Part shown: positions 9,881-18,857 of the stretch, in pieces | Layout: every line of letters starts with the position of its first letter | Position numbering within the stretch: the first letter of the stretch is position 1 | From: Martelella mediterranea | GTDB taxonomy: Bacteria > Pseudomonadota > Alphaproteobacteria > Rhizobiales > Rhizobiaceae | Length of the DNA stretch: 64,000 nucleotides | Direction: 5' to 3' | NCBI RefSeq assembly: GCF_004342225.1 | Contig: NZ_SMAR01000006.1 | Coordinates: 101,252 to 165,251 of the forward strand | Made by a program: the position numbers and the translations under genes | Notes under the pieces: model-generated | What the model was told of the DNA's origin: nothing | What the model saw: only the letters and a program-made list of their open reading frames with translations | The model's database searches: none

Positions 9881-9998
9881 ATGCGACATATTGTGCCCAT
9901 CGTACTGGCCGTGTCGCTGACCGACCAGCACCGTCGGCGTCCTGATCGCATGTCGAGGCGCGATTTCCTATCGAACTGAGAGTAATCGTCACGCGATC
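9881..9998 (+). pseudogene. Remnant of a second copy of the SH3-type secreted gene
   Basis: Bases 9938-9994 closely match 13993-14050 inside the SH3-domain gene. In the corresponding frame the remnant reads VLIACRGAISYRTESNRHA, against VLIACRGAISYRTENDRHA in the intact gene. Immediately before it, 9881-9930 reads as the start of a signal peptide (MRHIVPIVLAVSL) behind GAGG. The two pieces are joined out of frame and a stop falls at 9977-9979. This looks like a paralogous gene from which almost everything between the signal peptide and the C-terminal domain was deleted. Confidence 0.6.
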
Positions 9999-10018
9999 GT
10001 CAAGAGGAGAACCGGAAG

Positions 10019-11767
10019 ATGAAACTGACCGCACCGAGACTGGCCCTGATGGCAATGGCTGGCACCATGGCTTCCGCCGCCCCTGTGCGGGCGGCGGACG
10101 ACGTCGTCATCGTCTATGACGCCTCGGGCTCCATGTGGGGCCAGATCGACGGTACCAGCAAGATAGAGATTGCCCGCGACGTGCTGGGCGATCTCGTCGG
10201 CAAATGGGACGATGGGACAAATCTGGGCCTTGTCGCTTATGGCCATCGCAGACAGGGCGATTGCCTTGACATTGAAACGATGATCCCGCCCGGTCCGTTG
10301 GACAAGACCAGTTTTATCAAGACGGTCAACTCGATCAAGCCAGTGGGCAAGACACCTATCTCTGCATCAGTGCAACAGGCAGCCGATCTGCTGTCTTATC
10401 GCGATAATCCCGCGACGGTCGTATTGATCTCGGACGGCGTGGAAACCTGCAATGCTGATCCGTGCGCGCTTTCTGCACAGTTAGCCAAACAGGGCGTGAA
10501 GTTCACCGCTCATGTCGTCGGCTTCGATCTGAAGAAGGATGAGAACGCCAATCTTTCTTGCATCGCCGAAAATACGGGCGGCATGTTTGTCTCCGCCAGC
10601 AATGCGGCTGAATTGAACGATGCCCTGACGCAGGTGACGGAAACGATAGAAGAAGTGCCGTCGACCCCGCCAGATCCGGAGCCAGACCTGCCCGAGGTCA
10701 CGCTGACCGGCCCCGAGCAGGTTACGACCGGCTCTGTCTTTGATTTCAGCTGGTCGGGCTCGATCAACGGGCGCGACTTCATCACCATCGTTCCGGCAGG
10801 TGCGGACGAAGGCACGGCAAACGATTACATCCGCGTCAAGGATGCCAGCGAAGGCCGCCTGACGGCCCCCGGCACACCCGGCCTTTACGAGTTGCGCTAT
10901 GCGCTCGAACAGGGCCGCCGCACGCTGGCGAGCGTTCCGGTCGAGGTGGTCGAGGCCGAGGTCACGCTGACCGGCCCCGAGCAGGTTACGACCGGCTCCG
11001 TCTTTGATTTCAGCTGGTCGGGTTCGATCAACGGGCGCGACTTCATCACCATCGTTCCGGCAAGTGCGGACGAAGGCACGGCAAACGACTACATCCGCGT
11101 CAAGGATGCCAGCGAAGGCCGCCTGACGGCCCCCGGCACACCCGGCCTTTACGAGTTACGCTATGCGCTCGAACAGGGCCGCCGTACGCTGGCAAGCGTT
11201 CCGGTCGAGGTGGTCGAGGCCGAGGTCGGAATCGCTGGCCCCGGTACTGTGCGCGCCAAGTCGGATGTGGATGTCAGCTGGTCGGGTTCGATCAACGGGC
11301 GCGACTTTGTCACGATTGTTCCGATGGGTGCGGACGAGGGCACGGCCAACGATTACATCCGCGTCAAGGACGCCAGCGAAGGCCGCCTGACTGCTCCCGA
11401 CACTCCCGGACTCTACGAGTTGCGCTATGTGCTCGAGCAGGGCCGCCGCACGTTGGCAAGCGCGCCTTTGGAAGTGGTTGGTGCCGAGGCGCCACTCGAC
11501 GATGGCGCGGGTCTGTCTGTGCCGAAGACCGCTGCACCGGGCGCGACAATCAAGGTAACCTGGGCCGGGGAGAGCGACAGCACTGATCAGCGGATCGCGC
11601 TTGCCCACAAGGATCAGCCCGATTTCAGCTGGATTTCGGTGCAGAAGGTCGGTGAGCAAAAAAGCCTGGATCTGAAAATACCGAATGAGGCAGGCCTCTA
11701 TGAGGTTCGGTTTCTGGACGTTTCCGGGCGTGAGGTGCTTGGACGGTCCGTGGTGAAGGTGAAATGA
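10019..11767 (+). CDS. Exported von Willebrand factor A protein with tandem repeat domains
   Basis: A 582-residue protein behind AGAGGAGAACCGGAAG. The signal peptide ends at about residue 25 (PVRAA-DD). The VWA domain covers about residues 28-215, with the metal-ion-dependent adhesion site D34-x-S36-x-S38 (YDASGSMWG) and the later Asp in ISDGVETC; cysteines in ETCNADPC may form a disulfide. Three tandem 88-residue repeats follow (about 226-489), each beginning GPEQVTTGS or equivalent and containing SGSINGRDF and LYELRYALEQGRRTL, then a diverged fourth (490-582). The repeats look like beta-sandwich surface modules. It probably binds a partner in a divalent-cation-dependent way in the periplasm or outside the cell. 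It overlaps the next gene by 4 bases (ATGA), so the two are coupled. Confidence 0.75.
   Translation: MKLTAPRLALMAMAGTMASAAPVRAADDVVIVYDASGSMWGQIDGTSKIEIARDVLGDLVGKWDDGTNLGLVAYGHRRQGDCLDIETMIPPGPLDKTSFIKTVNSIKPVGKTPISASVQQAADLLSYRDNPATVVLISDGVETCNADPCALSAQLAKQGVKFTAHVVGFDLKKDENANLSCIAENTGGMFVSASNAAELNDALTQVTETIEEVPSTPPDPEPDLPEVTLTGPEQVTTGSVFDFSWSGSINGRDFITIVPAGADEGTANDYIRVKDASEGRLTAPGTPGLYELRYALEQGRRTLASVPVEVVEAEVTLTGPEQVTTGSVFDFSWSGSINGRDFITIVPASADEGTANDYIRVKDASEGRLTAPGTPGLYELRYALEQGRRTLASVPVEVVEAEVGIAGPGTVRAKSDVDVSWSGSINGRDFVTIVPMGADEGTANDYIRVKDASEGRLTAPDTPGLYELRYVLEQGRRTLASAPLEVVGAEAPLDDGAGLSVPKTAAPGATIKVTWAGESDSTDQRIALAHKDQPDFSWISVQKVGEQKSLDLKIPNEAGLYEVRFLDVSGREVLGRSVVKVK
10694..11485 (+). 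repeat. Three 264-bp tandem repeats within the VWA gene
   Basis: Units start at 10694, 10958 and 11222, exactly 264 bp (88 codons) apart. Units 1 and 2 are almost identical at the DNA level, with only a few mostly silent differences. Unit 3 has diverged over its first 55 bases and is close again after that. High DNA identity implies recent duplication or gene conversion, so copy number may vary between strains. Confidence 0.9.
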
Positions 11768-13083
11768 TGATACGCCGAGCTCTTTCCGTCGCCGTCACCG
11801 CCGCCATCGTCACGGTCCCCGTCGCGTGGGCTGGAACAAACGGTCACGGCCCGGGTTCCTGGCACGTCACCGGCGTAGCGGCGGGAGATGGGCTGAACGT
11901 CCGCATGGGGCCAGGCACCGACTATCCGGTGATCGATGAATTCGCACCCGACGCGCGCGGCTTGGAGCTGATCACCTGCGTTCCCTTCTATCCGCCGCGC
12001 CACGATAAAAAGATGTCCGACGCGCAGTTGCGCGCCCTTCCGCCGCCTTGGTGCCTGATGCGCGACACCAACATGGACAGCATCGGCTGGGTGGCGCAAC
12101 GCTTCATCACCGCCGACAATGCCGCGCCCGCATTGCCCGACACTTTGGGTCAATCGAACGAAGCTGACTCGCTAATGCTGTTGTCAAATCGTTTCATGGA
12201 TGGCTATGAAACGCTCGACACCCTACAAGTTCTTGACCAGATTATTGCCACGCTGGAACCGGTGAATGAGCAATCCTCGCCTTTTTTACCGACCGCGCGG
12301 ATCAGACCAATGACCATGGCGGTTCTGGCTCTCGAAGCCGCCGAGGGGGTGCGCGACCGGGTCCGCTACCGCATCACCTATGGAATTGAACAGTTTCCGG
12401 ATCTTGCGAGCCGCGTTCCCTATCCCGTCAGCTTCATTCAGGTGGACCGTTTCAGCATGGGATCGGCCATTCGGCAGGACGCCCTCGATTCATATGGGGA
12501 CGAACACGTCGGCCCTCCCGAAGCGTTCGACGTTGGCCCGCATGTGTCCTGGCGCCTGGTCACCAGACCTGTGCAGGGGGCGACGTCAGACATAATAGCT
12601 GCGGGCCGGACCGAGCTGTCCGATGCGCAGGCGCAGGATATGAGGTGTCTGAAGAGCCCTTGCCTTTCGACCGGCATAAATATTGACGGTGCCGCCCCTT
12701 GGAGCGTGGAGGAGGAAAGGCCGCTGAATGGCGAACCCGTTCCCTTTCAGTTCGCGCGCGCAGGCTTGCTGACCCCCGCGGCTGCCATAGACCAACTGGC
12801 GCTTGAGAGCAATCTTCGCGAGATGGGGAGATTTCGCGAGTCCCCCGCTTTGCCCGATCCCTTCCTTGAGGCGGTGATCGAGATCGACCTTGCGCAGGAT
12901 TCCGTCCTGGATGCGGGTATGCGCCGGGGCGGGATGAAGGACGACTCGGTCGCCGCAATCTGGCGGCGTCTGATCGGCATTCCGATGGGGGAGAACGCTC
13001 AGACGCCCACGGTATACCGTGCAGAGGCTTACGAATGCCAGCGCGGCCCGAAACTTCCGCCCGATGGTGGCTTGTGCCCCTGA
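11764..13083 (+). CDS. Secreted protein with N-terminal SH3-like domain
   Basis: A 439-residue protein whose ATG overlaps the stop of the VWA gene (ATGATGA). The signal peptide ends near VAWA-GTNG. Residues about 33-115 form a bacterial SH3 module (VTGVAAGDGLNVRMGPGTDY, then GWVAQRFI), a fold that commonly binds peptidoglycan or protein. The remaining 320 residues are unfamiliar; two Cys pairs (MRCLKSPCL; ECQRGPKLPPDGGLC) suggest an oxidising extracytoplasmic location. Tight coupling to the VWA protein makes a physical partnership likely. No enzyme motif is visible. Confidence 0.6.
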   Translation: MMIRRALSVAVTAAIVTVPVAWAGTNGHGPGSWHVTGVAAGDGLNVRMGPGTDYPVIDEFAPDARGLELITCVPFYPPRHDKKMSDAQLRALPPPWCLMRDTNMDSIGWVAQRFITADNAAPALPDTLGQSNEADSLMLLSNRFMDGYETLDTLQVLDQIIATLEPVNEQSSPFLPTARIRPMTMAVLALEAAEGVRDRVRYRITYGIEQFPDLASRVPYPVSFIQVDRFSMGSAIRQDALDSYGDEHVGPPEAFDVGPHVSWRLVTRPVQGATSDIIAAGRTELSDAQAQDMRCLKSPCLSTGINIDGAAPWSVEEERPLNGEPVPFQFARAGLLTPAAAIDQLALESNLREMGRFRESPALPDPFLEAVIEIDLAQDSVLDAGMRRGGMKDDSVAAIWRRLIGIPMGENAQTPTVYRAEAYECQRGPKLPPDGGLCP

Positions 13084-13172
13084 CCGTCATTGCAAGCCAA
13101 TACCGCCCTTTGCGATCAGCAGTATCGGCCCCGGAGCGCATTCAAGACGCATCACCAGGGTAGGAAAGCGCT

Positions 13173-13448
13173 ATGACATTGAAATACTGCAAACCAATGC
13201 TGAAACACTTGATTGCGCTTGCCGGGACCACTCTGGTTGGCGCGCTCCTTGTGTCCTCCATGCCCGCTTTCGCGCAGGCGCAAGATGACGACGAACCGGG
13301 GATCAACGCGGCGACAGCCCAGGACGCCGTCATGGACCTTCTGCCTGAAATCCCCGCGGAGGTGGACCGGTCGCTGGACGACTACATTTCCGGGAATGGC
13401 CACAGTGCGGACACGCGCCGCGTCACGCTACAGAGAGGATCGGTTTAA
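13173..13448 (+). CDS. Small secreted acidic protein
   Basis: A 91-residue protein with a start codon behind AGGAAAGCGCT. A clear signal peptide ends at AFAQA-QDDD, leaving a roughly 60-residue acidic mature protein (QDDDEPGIN...LPEIPAEVDRSLDDYI). Its stop codon abuts the ATG of the next gene with no gap, so the two are coupled. No family is recognised. It could be a small partner or chaperone of the SH3 protein that follows. Confidence 0.5.
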   Translation: MTLKYCKPMLKHLIALAGTTLVGALLVSSMPAFAQAQDDDEPGINAATAQDAVMDLLPEIPAEVDRSLDDYISGNGHSADTRRVTLQRGSV

Positions 13449-14189
13449 ATGGTCTGGTTGCGTAACAAGACTGAGAAAACGAGCGGACGTTCCAGCATTG
13501 CACGCGGGTTTGTCGCGGCGCTCGCCGTTTACGCATGCCTGGGCTTCGGCATCACGGCCTCTGCGCAGGACATCGGTACATACGCGTTTGTTGACGCTCG
13601 GGCGCTGAATCTGCGCGCGTCTCCGAATACCGAGGCATCTGTTATTCGTACCCTTCCCCGCAGAACGGTTGTCAGTATTCTTGAGCGCAAGGGGGATTGG
13701 GCGCGGGTCTTTGTTCAGGACAGCAATGGAGGCGCCGCCGAAGGGTGGCTGTCGACACAGTTCTTGGGCAGACCTGCGGATACAAGCGCCGGGCTCCGGT
13801 CGCGGCTGGATGAAAGATCAGCGGCAGGTCACTATCCATCCTATAACCGGGCCGGGCCGCTCAGAATCAGCAAGCTCGACTTCGACTGCCGTCGACCCCT
13901 CTTTGGCAACAGCGGCATAAGAAAATGTGGCGTAAGCGTCCGTGTCCAGCTGTCCCCCGAAGAATATGATCCCAACCGCAGTGACAGCGTGTTGATCGCA
14001 TGTCGAGGCGCGATATCCTATCGGACCGAGAATGATCGTCACGCGCAGCGTATCGTTGCTGTTGAACGGCAAAGCATTGCGCGCAACGACCGATTGGGGC
14101 GCACGGTGAGGGTTAATTTCGATGTCCACTCCAACAGGAACAAGATCGTCTCGGCCCAGCTCCGGGCCTTTTCCTGTGCGCGGGATTAG
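13449..14189 (+). CDS. Secreted SH3-domain protein
   Basis: A 246-residue protein starting directly after the previous stop. The N-terminal signal segment lies at about residues 20-40 (ending ITASA-QDIG). The SH3 type 3 module spans about 42-105: AFVDARALNLRASPNTEASV, VVSILERKGDW and GWLSTQFLG. The C-terminal 130 residues hold four cysteines (FDCRRPLFGNSGIRKCG, LIACRG, FSCARD) and are probably disulfide-linked. A degenerate duplicate of part of this domain survives at 9938-9994. It is likely an envelope protein of the same cluster as the VWA protein. Confidence 0.6.
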   Translation: MVWLRNKTEKTSGRSSIARGFVAALAVYACLGFGITASAQDIGTYAFVDARALNLRASPNTEASVIRTLPRRTVVSILERKGDWARVFVQDSNGGAAEGWLSTQFLGRPADTSAGLRSRLDERSAAGHYPSYNRAGPLRISKLDFDCRRPLFGNSGIRKCGVSVRVQLSPEEYDPNRSDSVLIACRGAISYRTENDRHAQRIVAVERQSIARNDRLGRTVRVNFDVHSNRNKIVSAQLRAFSCARD

Positions 14190-14418
14190 GTGCCGCGCCT
14201 GCCTTGCCTTCCTCCGGTGAGCAACCCGGACACGATGATCTTTTCCATCCTGCGCTGGCGAATGTTGCGAACCCCAAATGGTTGACGCTTGAACATATAG
14301 TGGACGTCCGGCACTCGATTGGTGCCGCCTGTCGGCGCCGCAAGCTAGAGCGTCGGGCGAACAAGTGGAATCCGGTGCATAACGACGTCTTTACTGACGT
14401 GTCTTATGGGGAGAAGCG

Positions 14419-14675
14419 ATGCAGTGCGAGGTGCTGGACGTTGAGCGACGTTGAAGCTGGATATCCTTTCGGAGGTGGGCGTGTTTGGAGCCTCGGTGAC
14501 ACAGGTCACGCAGCGCCAAGAGATCACGCTCTCCCAGATCTACGGCTGGCGGCGCGACTTAAAGAAGAAAGCTCTATGGTCGCCGGATCGCGGCACGGTC
14601 TTCTTGCCGGTTGATTTTGGCACACTCTCGGAGCCGGTGAGCTCGGCTGCATCGCCGCGATCGCCCACCGGTTGA
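14419..14675 (+). pseudogene. IS66-family orfA remnant
   Basis: After a frameshift near 14450, the sequence encodes the helix-turn-helix accessory protein of IS66 elements: ILSEVGVFGASVTQVTQR, IYGWRRDLKKKALWSP and FLPVD. The first codons (MQCEVLDVERR) run into a stop in another frame. The element's orfB and orfC are absent. Flanking bases 14190-14418 and 14676-14959 contain no gene that I can support and are probably insertion-sequence debris. Confidence 0.65.
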
Positions 14676-14959
14676 GCTCCGCCTGAGCAATGGCCGCTGT
14701 CTAAGGTTTGATAGCAGCATGGACGGAGATGCGCTGACACGGCTGAACCTTATTCCGCTCTTGGCGGGAATTTTCCGACTGTTCGCTCTGCTACACATTG
14801 GACCTACGGATTGGTAAATCTTAGAAGATTCAAAAAATTGCTTCAATCCCCTACAAACGGACGGGGCATCTCCGCGGCGAATCTGACATTTTCGCCGGAA
14901 ATACGGTGCAGCGGTTCGCACGAATGGCACCGACCACGAAAACAGGAGCTTTTTCCGGG

Positions 14960-15892
14960 ATGACCTACACCAGAACGGCGATGCAGAGTCTTGTGGCGCT
15001 CGCCCTGAGCGTTTCGACTGCAGCCTCGGAGCCGCTGCCCTGCCAGGGCCGGTATCAGGCGATATCGGGCGATGTGATCATGTCATCGGCCGGCATGGTC
15101 CAGATCGATCCACGCAAACGCAACGAAGGCACCGTCGATCTGATCTATGACGGCTGCAACCGGATCGTCGTGGAAGGTCAGGGGCAGCGCATGCCCATCG
15201 TCCGGTCGGCCACCTCCGGTTGGAGCGGCACGCTGACGGGTGGCGGGGCCAAGCGCATCTACAGGTTCAACGCCCTGACGCCGCGCCATATTGACAGCTG
15301 GATGGATGCTTTCGGCGGCGGCATGATGGTGCAGCGCGGCATGAAGCTGACGCTCGTGAAAGCGACCGAACATCAGCCCGTGGATTGCATATTCGACGGC
15401 GACCGCCATGATTTCTCGCGCGAGAATTCGGCTGCGCGTTCGTTTCTGGCAGCGCGTGGGCTGACCCCGCCATCGACCGATTTCACACTGAGCGATTATT
15501 TTCGGGCCAGCCAGTTAGAAACCGACTTCATCGAAGAGACCCGAAACACCAGCTCCCTGCATCTGCGCTTTCTTCTCGGGAGTGGCAACGTGATCCTGCC
15601 CGCCACGCGCGCCGCCACGCGGTTTCGCGAAATCTGCGGCGCCGAGGAGGGTACGCTCGATCCGCCGCGCCGGATGCTTGACTTCACGATCATCGAGTTG
15701 AAGAATCCGGCGGGCGTCGAGGTGTTCGCACAGATCGTCGATATCGAGACCGGAAAAATCCTCGCCAAGCGCCGGGCTGAGGTCCCGGGGTCCGGCGATG
15801 CCGCCCTCGCGGCTGCCCTTCAGGACGGCGCGGCGCAACTGGCCGAAGACGGCTTCACGGTCGGTCCGCTGAGCGACGGGAAACTGCGCTGA
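14960..15892 (+). CDS. Secreted protein, distant paralogue of the 7.3-kb gene
   Basis: A 310-residue protein. I chose the ATG at 14960, behind AGGAG, because it gives a clean signal peptide (ending STAAS-EPL); the frame is open further upstream to 14906. The mature N-terminus CQGRYQAISGDVIM, then YDGCNRIVVEGQG, matches the layout of the protein at 7319-8368. The C-terminal half has a strand-helix pattern ending DAALAAALQDGAAQLAEDGF. A periplasmic role is likely; no catalytic residues are recognisable. It closes the run of exported proteins and is followed by an IS6 fragment. Confidence 0.6.
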   Translation: MTYTRTAMQSLVALALSVSTAASEPLPCQGRYQAISGDVIMSSAGMVQIDPRKRNEGTVDLIYDGCNRIVVEGQGQRMPIVRSATSGWSGTLTGGGAKRIYRFNALTPRHIDSWMDAFGGGMMVQRGMKLTLVKATEHQPVDCIFDGDRHDFSRENSAARSFLAARGLTPPSTDFTLSDYFRASQLETDFIEETRNTSSLHLRFLLGSGNVILPATRAATRFREICGAEEGTLDPPRRMLDFTIIELKNPAGVEVFAQIVDIETGKILAKRRAEVPGSGDAALAAALQDGAAQLAEDGFTVGPLSDGKLR

Positions 15893-15993
15893 TCCGGTAA
15901 GGCAACAAGGCCGCACAACATTCGAGAGCAGGAGACATAAGGCGGCATCGTCAACTTAACGGAATGTGGAAGTTGATGTGTGAATAACGGGCC

Positions 15994-16357
15994 ATGACAG
16001 GCCGTGATCCCCTTTATCGCCGCCACCGGTTTCCAGCCGAGGTGATTGCTCATGCCGTCTGGCTCTATCTTCGTTTTCCACTCAGTCTGCGCATGGTCGA
16101 AGACCTGCTGGCGGCGCGTGGGGTCATCGTTTCGCACCAGACCGTACGCCTCTGGGTGGAGAAATTCGGCAGGCATTTCGCCAATGATATCCGGAGGCGA
16201 TCCGCCGGCAGGCTCGGCGACAAATGGTACCTCGATGAGGTCGTCATCTCCATTGGCGGCAAGAAACACTGGCTGTGGCGGGCTGTCGATCAGGATGGCT
16301 TCGTTCTCGACGTTCTGGTGCAAAGCCGCCGCAATGCCAAGGCCGCCAAACGCCTGA
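15994..16357 (+). pseudogene. IS6-family transposase, 3'-truncated by the Tn3 transposon
   Basis: It encodes the first ~120 residues of an IS6-type DDE transposase: RRHRFPAEVIAHAVWLYLRF, the helix-turn-helix (VSHQTVRLWVEKF) and the first catalytic Asp in WYLDEV. Around KAAKRLM the family sequence stops at about 16357 and the Tn3 inverted repeat begins. The two remaining catalytic residues and the right end are missing. The gene's other half is not found beyond the right end of the transposon. Confidence 0.8.
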
Positions 16358-16395
16358 TGGCCCCTGTGCATTATTGGGACATAGATTCACGGTAG
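16358..16395 (+). repeat. Left terminal inverted repeat of the Tn3 transposon
   Basis: A 38-bp terminal repeat whose inner 20 bases are GGGACATAGATTCACGGTAG, identical to the reverse complement at the right end. The outer part (CCTGTGCATTAT region) differs from the right copy at three positions, including the first base. Confidence 0.85.
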
Positions 16396-16514
16396 GAACC
16401 TGCTGGACGGTACCAACGCGGTCGGGCAACAAGCGACGCCATCCGGGACGTCCCTGAGGCAGGTCATTGCTTCTGAAACCAGACGCTGCAGGTGGCCGAC
16501 GTCACCGCGACCTA

Positions 16515-17627
16515 TCATACCGGCACGTCGCGACCGGAGCAGAATTTCGCGCATGCGGCGACAACTGCGGAAGCATCTTCACCAGCGCCCATCACGAAGG
16601 CTGAAGCACGATTTCGCTGCCACGGACGTCCTAGATGAAAAAGGCCCGGTACGGGAGAAAGGCTGCCTTCTTGCAGAATGCTTCCGTTGGAACGGGTACT
16701 GCCTGGAATCTGGAGCCATGCGCTATCGTCTCGATATCCGATGCACCAGATGACGGAATCGATCACCCGTTTCGATCCATCGGCAAAGAATGCGAGGCGG
16801 TCTTGTGAAGAGACTAAGCGTTTCGCGACGGCTACGCCCCTTCGTTCCAAGTCGTCAAGGCTCCGATCCCTGTCAGGAAAGGGGTCCGCGCGCCGCATCA
16901 CGCGTCCTATCGTCGATTCGGGCCTTGCTCTCATCAAGCCCAATGTGTGCAGCCACCACCATGTACTCTGGCCCAGAATGCGCTCGGGAAACAGACGGCG
17001 GCTGCGTCCAGCCGCAAGCACCACTTCATGGGTCAAAGCCAGCTCGGCTGCGATGTCGCGTCCGCTTGCTCCATCTCCGACAATAAGGACCATGCCAAGC
17101 GGGAGATCACTGGGATTGTGATAACTTTCCGGTGTTAGTTGCTTGACTGCGCTGTCGAAGCCGGCAGCAATCGTTGGGATTATCGGTTTCTGAAACGCAC
17201 CCGTCGCGACGATCACTGCCTTCGCTACTATGTACCTGCCATCGTCGAGTTGCGCGGCGAACCGCTCATCGGCCCGGCGTTCGAGCCGAGCCACACCATT
17301 TCCGGAATGCACCGGTAGGTCGAAATGGCTGGCGTAGGTTTCGAGATAATTCGCAAACTCGTCTCGCGTTGGATAGCCTTCTGGGTCCCCATCGAGCGCA
17401 AGACCAGGCAGCGAACTAAATGCGCGCGGAGTGAACAGGGTCAGGGAATCGTAGCGATGGCGCCAACTGTCGCCGACGCGGGCATGGCGATCGACGATTT
17501 GGAATGAAAGCTCTGGTCGGGCAAGATAATAGCCGGCTGCGAGTCCCGCTTGACCCGCGCCGATCACTAGAACGTCTATTTCCTCCGAACCATGGCTCAC
17601 GGATAGCTGGCGAGGGCTTCTGTTCAT
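16515..17627 (-). CDS. FAD-dependent flavoprotein monooxygenase-like protein (CzcO type)
   Basis: A 370-residue protein. The ATG at 17627 overlaps the lspA stop (ATGA); longer upstream frames run into lspA. The N-terminal FAD site is VLVIGAGQAGLAAGYYLA, and a second nucleotide site is LIVGDGASGRDIAAELA. A WCIGYR segment near residue 305 and the C-terminal GLFHLGRPWQ match the flavin monooxygenase-like oxidoreductases often found in metal-resistance operons as 'CzcO'. The reaction is not established for this group. It is the last gene of the cadA-type operon. The active-site framework looks complete. Confidence 0.7.
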   Translation of the reverse strand: MNRSPRQLSVSHGSEEIDVLVIGAGQAGLAAGYYLARPELSFQIVDRHARVGDSWRHRYDSLTLFTPRAFSSLPGLALDGDPEGYPTRDEFANYLETYASHFDLPVHSGNGVARLERRADERFAAQLDDGRYIVAKAVIVATGAFQKPIIPTIAAGFDSAVKQLTPESYHNPSDLPLGMVLIVGDGASGRDIAAELALTHEVVLAAGRSRRLFPERILGQSTWWWLHTLGLMRARPESTIGRVMRRADPFPDRDRSLDDLERRGVAVAKRLVSSQDRLAFFADGSKRVIDSVIWCIGYRDDSAWLQIPGSTRSNGSILQEGSLSPVPGLFHLGRPWQRNRASAFVMGAGEDASAVVAACAKFCSGRDVPV

Positions 17628-18088
17628 GCAGCCTTTGCTTTGCCTTTTACCAGAATGCTCTCCATCAGCAAAAGCCCTACCCCACAGACAATCGCCACGT
17701 CGGCAAGATTGAAGGCGGGCCAATGATAGCTGCCGATGTAAAAATCCAGGAAATCCGTCACGGCACCCTGCCGGAGCCGGTCGAGCAGATTGCCGAGCGC
17801 CCCCCCAACCACGAGCCCGAGGGCGGATGCCGTCAGGCGGCTGTCGCTTCGATGGATCCAGATAAGGAGGCCGGCGACTATAGCGAGCGGGAACGCCATC
17901 AGGAGCCAAACCGGCGCCTGGCCGAACAATCCGAAGCTCACGCCGGTGTTAAAGCCGAGCACGAGATTAAAGAAGCCGGTGACGGGAATGACCTGAGGTG
18001 GATTCATAACATGGTCCATGACCCACCACTTCGTCGCCTGATCAATGAAAAACCCGCCAAGGGCGAGTGGAAGGCCGAGCCTGAGCAT
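17624..18088 (-). CDS. lspA: Signal peptidase II (lipoprotein signal peptidase)
   Basis: A 154-residue protein with an ATG after AAAGGACATTCGGAC; an upstream frame to 18163 would overlap the neighbouring gene. LspA cleaves prolipoproteins in the inner membrane. It has four hydrophobic helices, and the two catalytic aspartates sit in GNLLDRL (about residue 107) and FNLADVAI (about 130), so it looks active. Extra lspA copies are typical of lead/cadmium-resistance operons (pbrBC-like), where they accompany the P-ATPase. It is coupled to the flavoprotein gene by a 4-base overlap. Confidence 0.88.
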   Translation of the reverse strand: MLRLGLPLALGGFFIDQATKWWVMDHVMNPPQVIPVTGFFNLVLGFNTGVSFGLFGQAPVWLLMAFPLAIVAGLLIWIHRSDSRLTASALGLVVGGALGNLLDRLRQGAVTDFLDFYIGSYHWPAFNLADVAIVCGVGLLLMESILVKGKAKAA

Positions 18089-18113
18089 GTCCGAATGTCC
18101 TTTAAACTCCGGC

Positions 18114-18857
18114 TTAGCCGATCCGACCGAGGGCCGGGAACGTCTGGAGCAGCCATATTGCAAAGCTAGAGAGATGGCCGGTGATCATGGCGATGCCCAT
18201 CACCACCATCACCCCACCAGCGACGATTTTGAGCACCCGGCCGGTGCGGCGCATCGACATCATCCGCGCCATGAACCCGCGCATGAATAAAGCCGCCAAG
18301 ATGAAAGGGAGGCCAAGGCCCAGGGAATAGACGGCGAGCAGCGTCGTTCCGCTTGCAACCGTGGCGTTGGCAGCGGAGAGGGTCAGAATCGCACCTAGCA
18401 CTGGTCCGATGCAGGGAGCCCAGCCGAACGCAAAAGCGAGACCCAGGAGATAAGCGGCCCCAGCGCTTCCGCTGCCCGGATTGGCATGGAACCGGGCTTC
18501 ACGATTGAGCCAGGGCATTGGTACGAGGCCGGTCGTGAATAGGCCGAAGACGATAACGATCCCTCCGCCAATCAGGTTCGCTTCGAAAAGATACATGCGC
18601 AAGAGCCGGCTCAACACGGTGGCGCTGGCCCCAAGGATGACAAACACGGTCGTGAAGCCGAGCACGAAGCAGAGGCTGAGGCCGAGAGTTCGGCCCGCTG
18701 CCCTGAATTCTGTATCGGCCGCAATTCCGTCCGGGCTAATCGTGCGGCCTGCAACGTAGGAAATATAGCCCGGCACCAGCGGCAGAACGCAGGGCGACAG
18801 GAAGGATATAACGCCAGCGGCGAAAGCCGTCGCCATTCCGATACTGGAGAACTCCAT
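18114..18857 (-). CDS. ccdA: CcdA-type thiol-disulfide transporter (cytochrome c biogenesis)
   Basis: A 247-residue membrane protein of the DsbD/CcdA family, which moves reducing equivalents from cytoplasmic thioredoxin to periplasmic thiol proteins. Six hydrophobic helices are visible. The two conserved redox cysteines sit in LSPCVLPLVPGY (near residue 22) and GWAPCIGP (near 150). Its start overlaps the sco stop (TGATG). Within the operon it probably supplies electrons to SCO or Dsb-like partners, keeping metal-binding cysteines reduced. Confidence 0.85.
   Translation of the reverse strand: MEFSSIGMATAFAAGVISFLSPCVLPLVPGYISYVAGRTISPDGIAADTEFRAAGRTLGLSLCFVLGFTTVFVILGASATVLSRLLRMYLFEANLIGGGIVIVFGLFTTGLVPMPWLNREARFHANPGSGSAGAAYLLGLAFAFGWAPCIGPVLGAILTLSAANATVASGTTLLAVYSLGLGLPFILAALFMRGFMARMMSMRRTGRVLKIVAGGVMVVMGIAMITGHLSSFAIWLLQTFPALGRIG

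Noticed and set aside
10694..11485. CRISPR-like or satellite array
   Set aside because: The 264-bp repeats are in frame, have no spacers and encode a clear 88-residue protein module.
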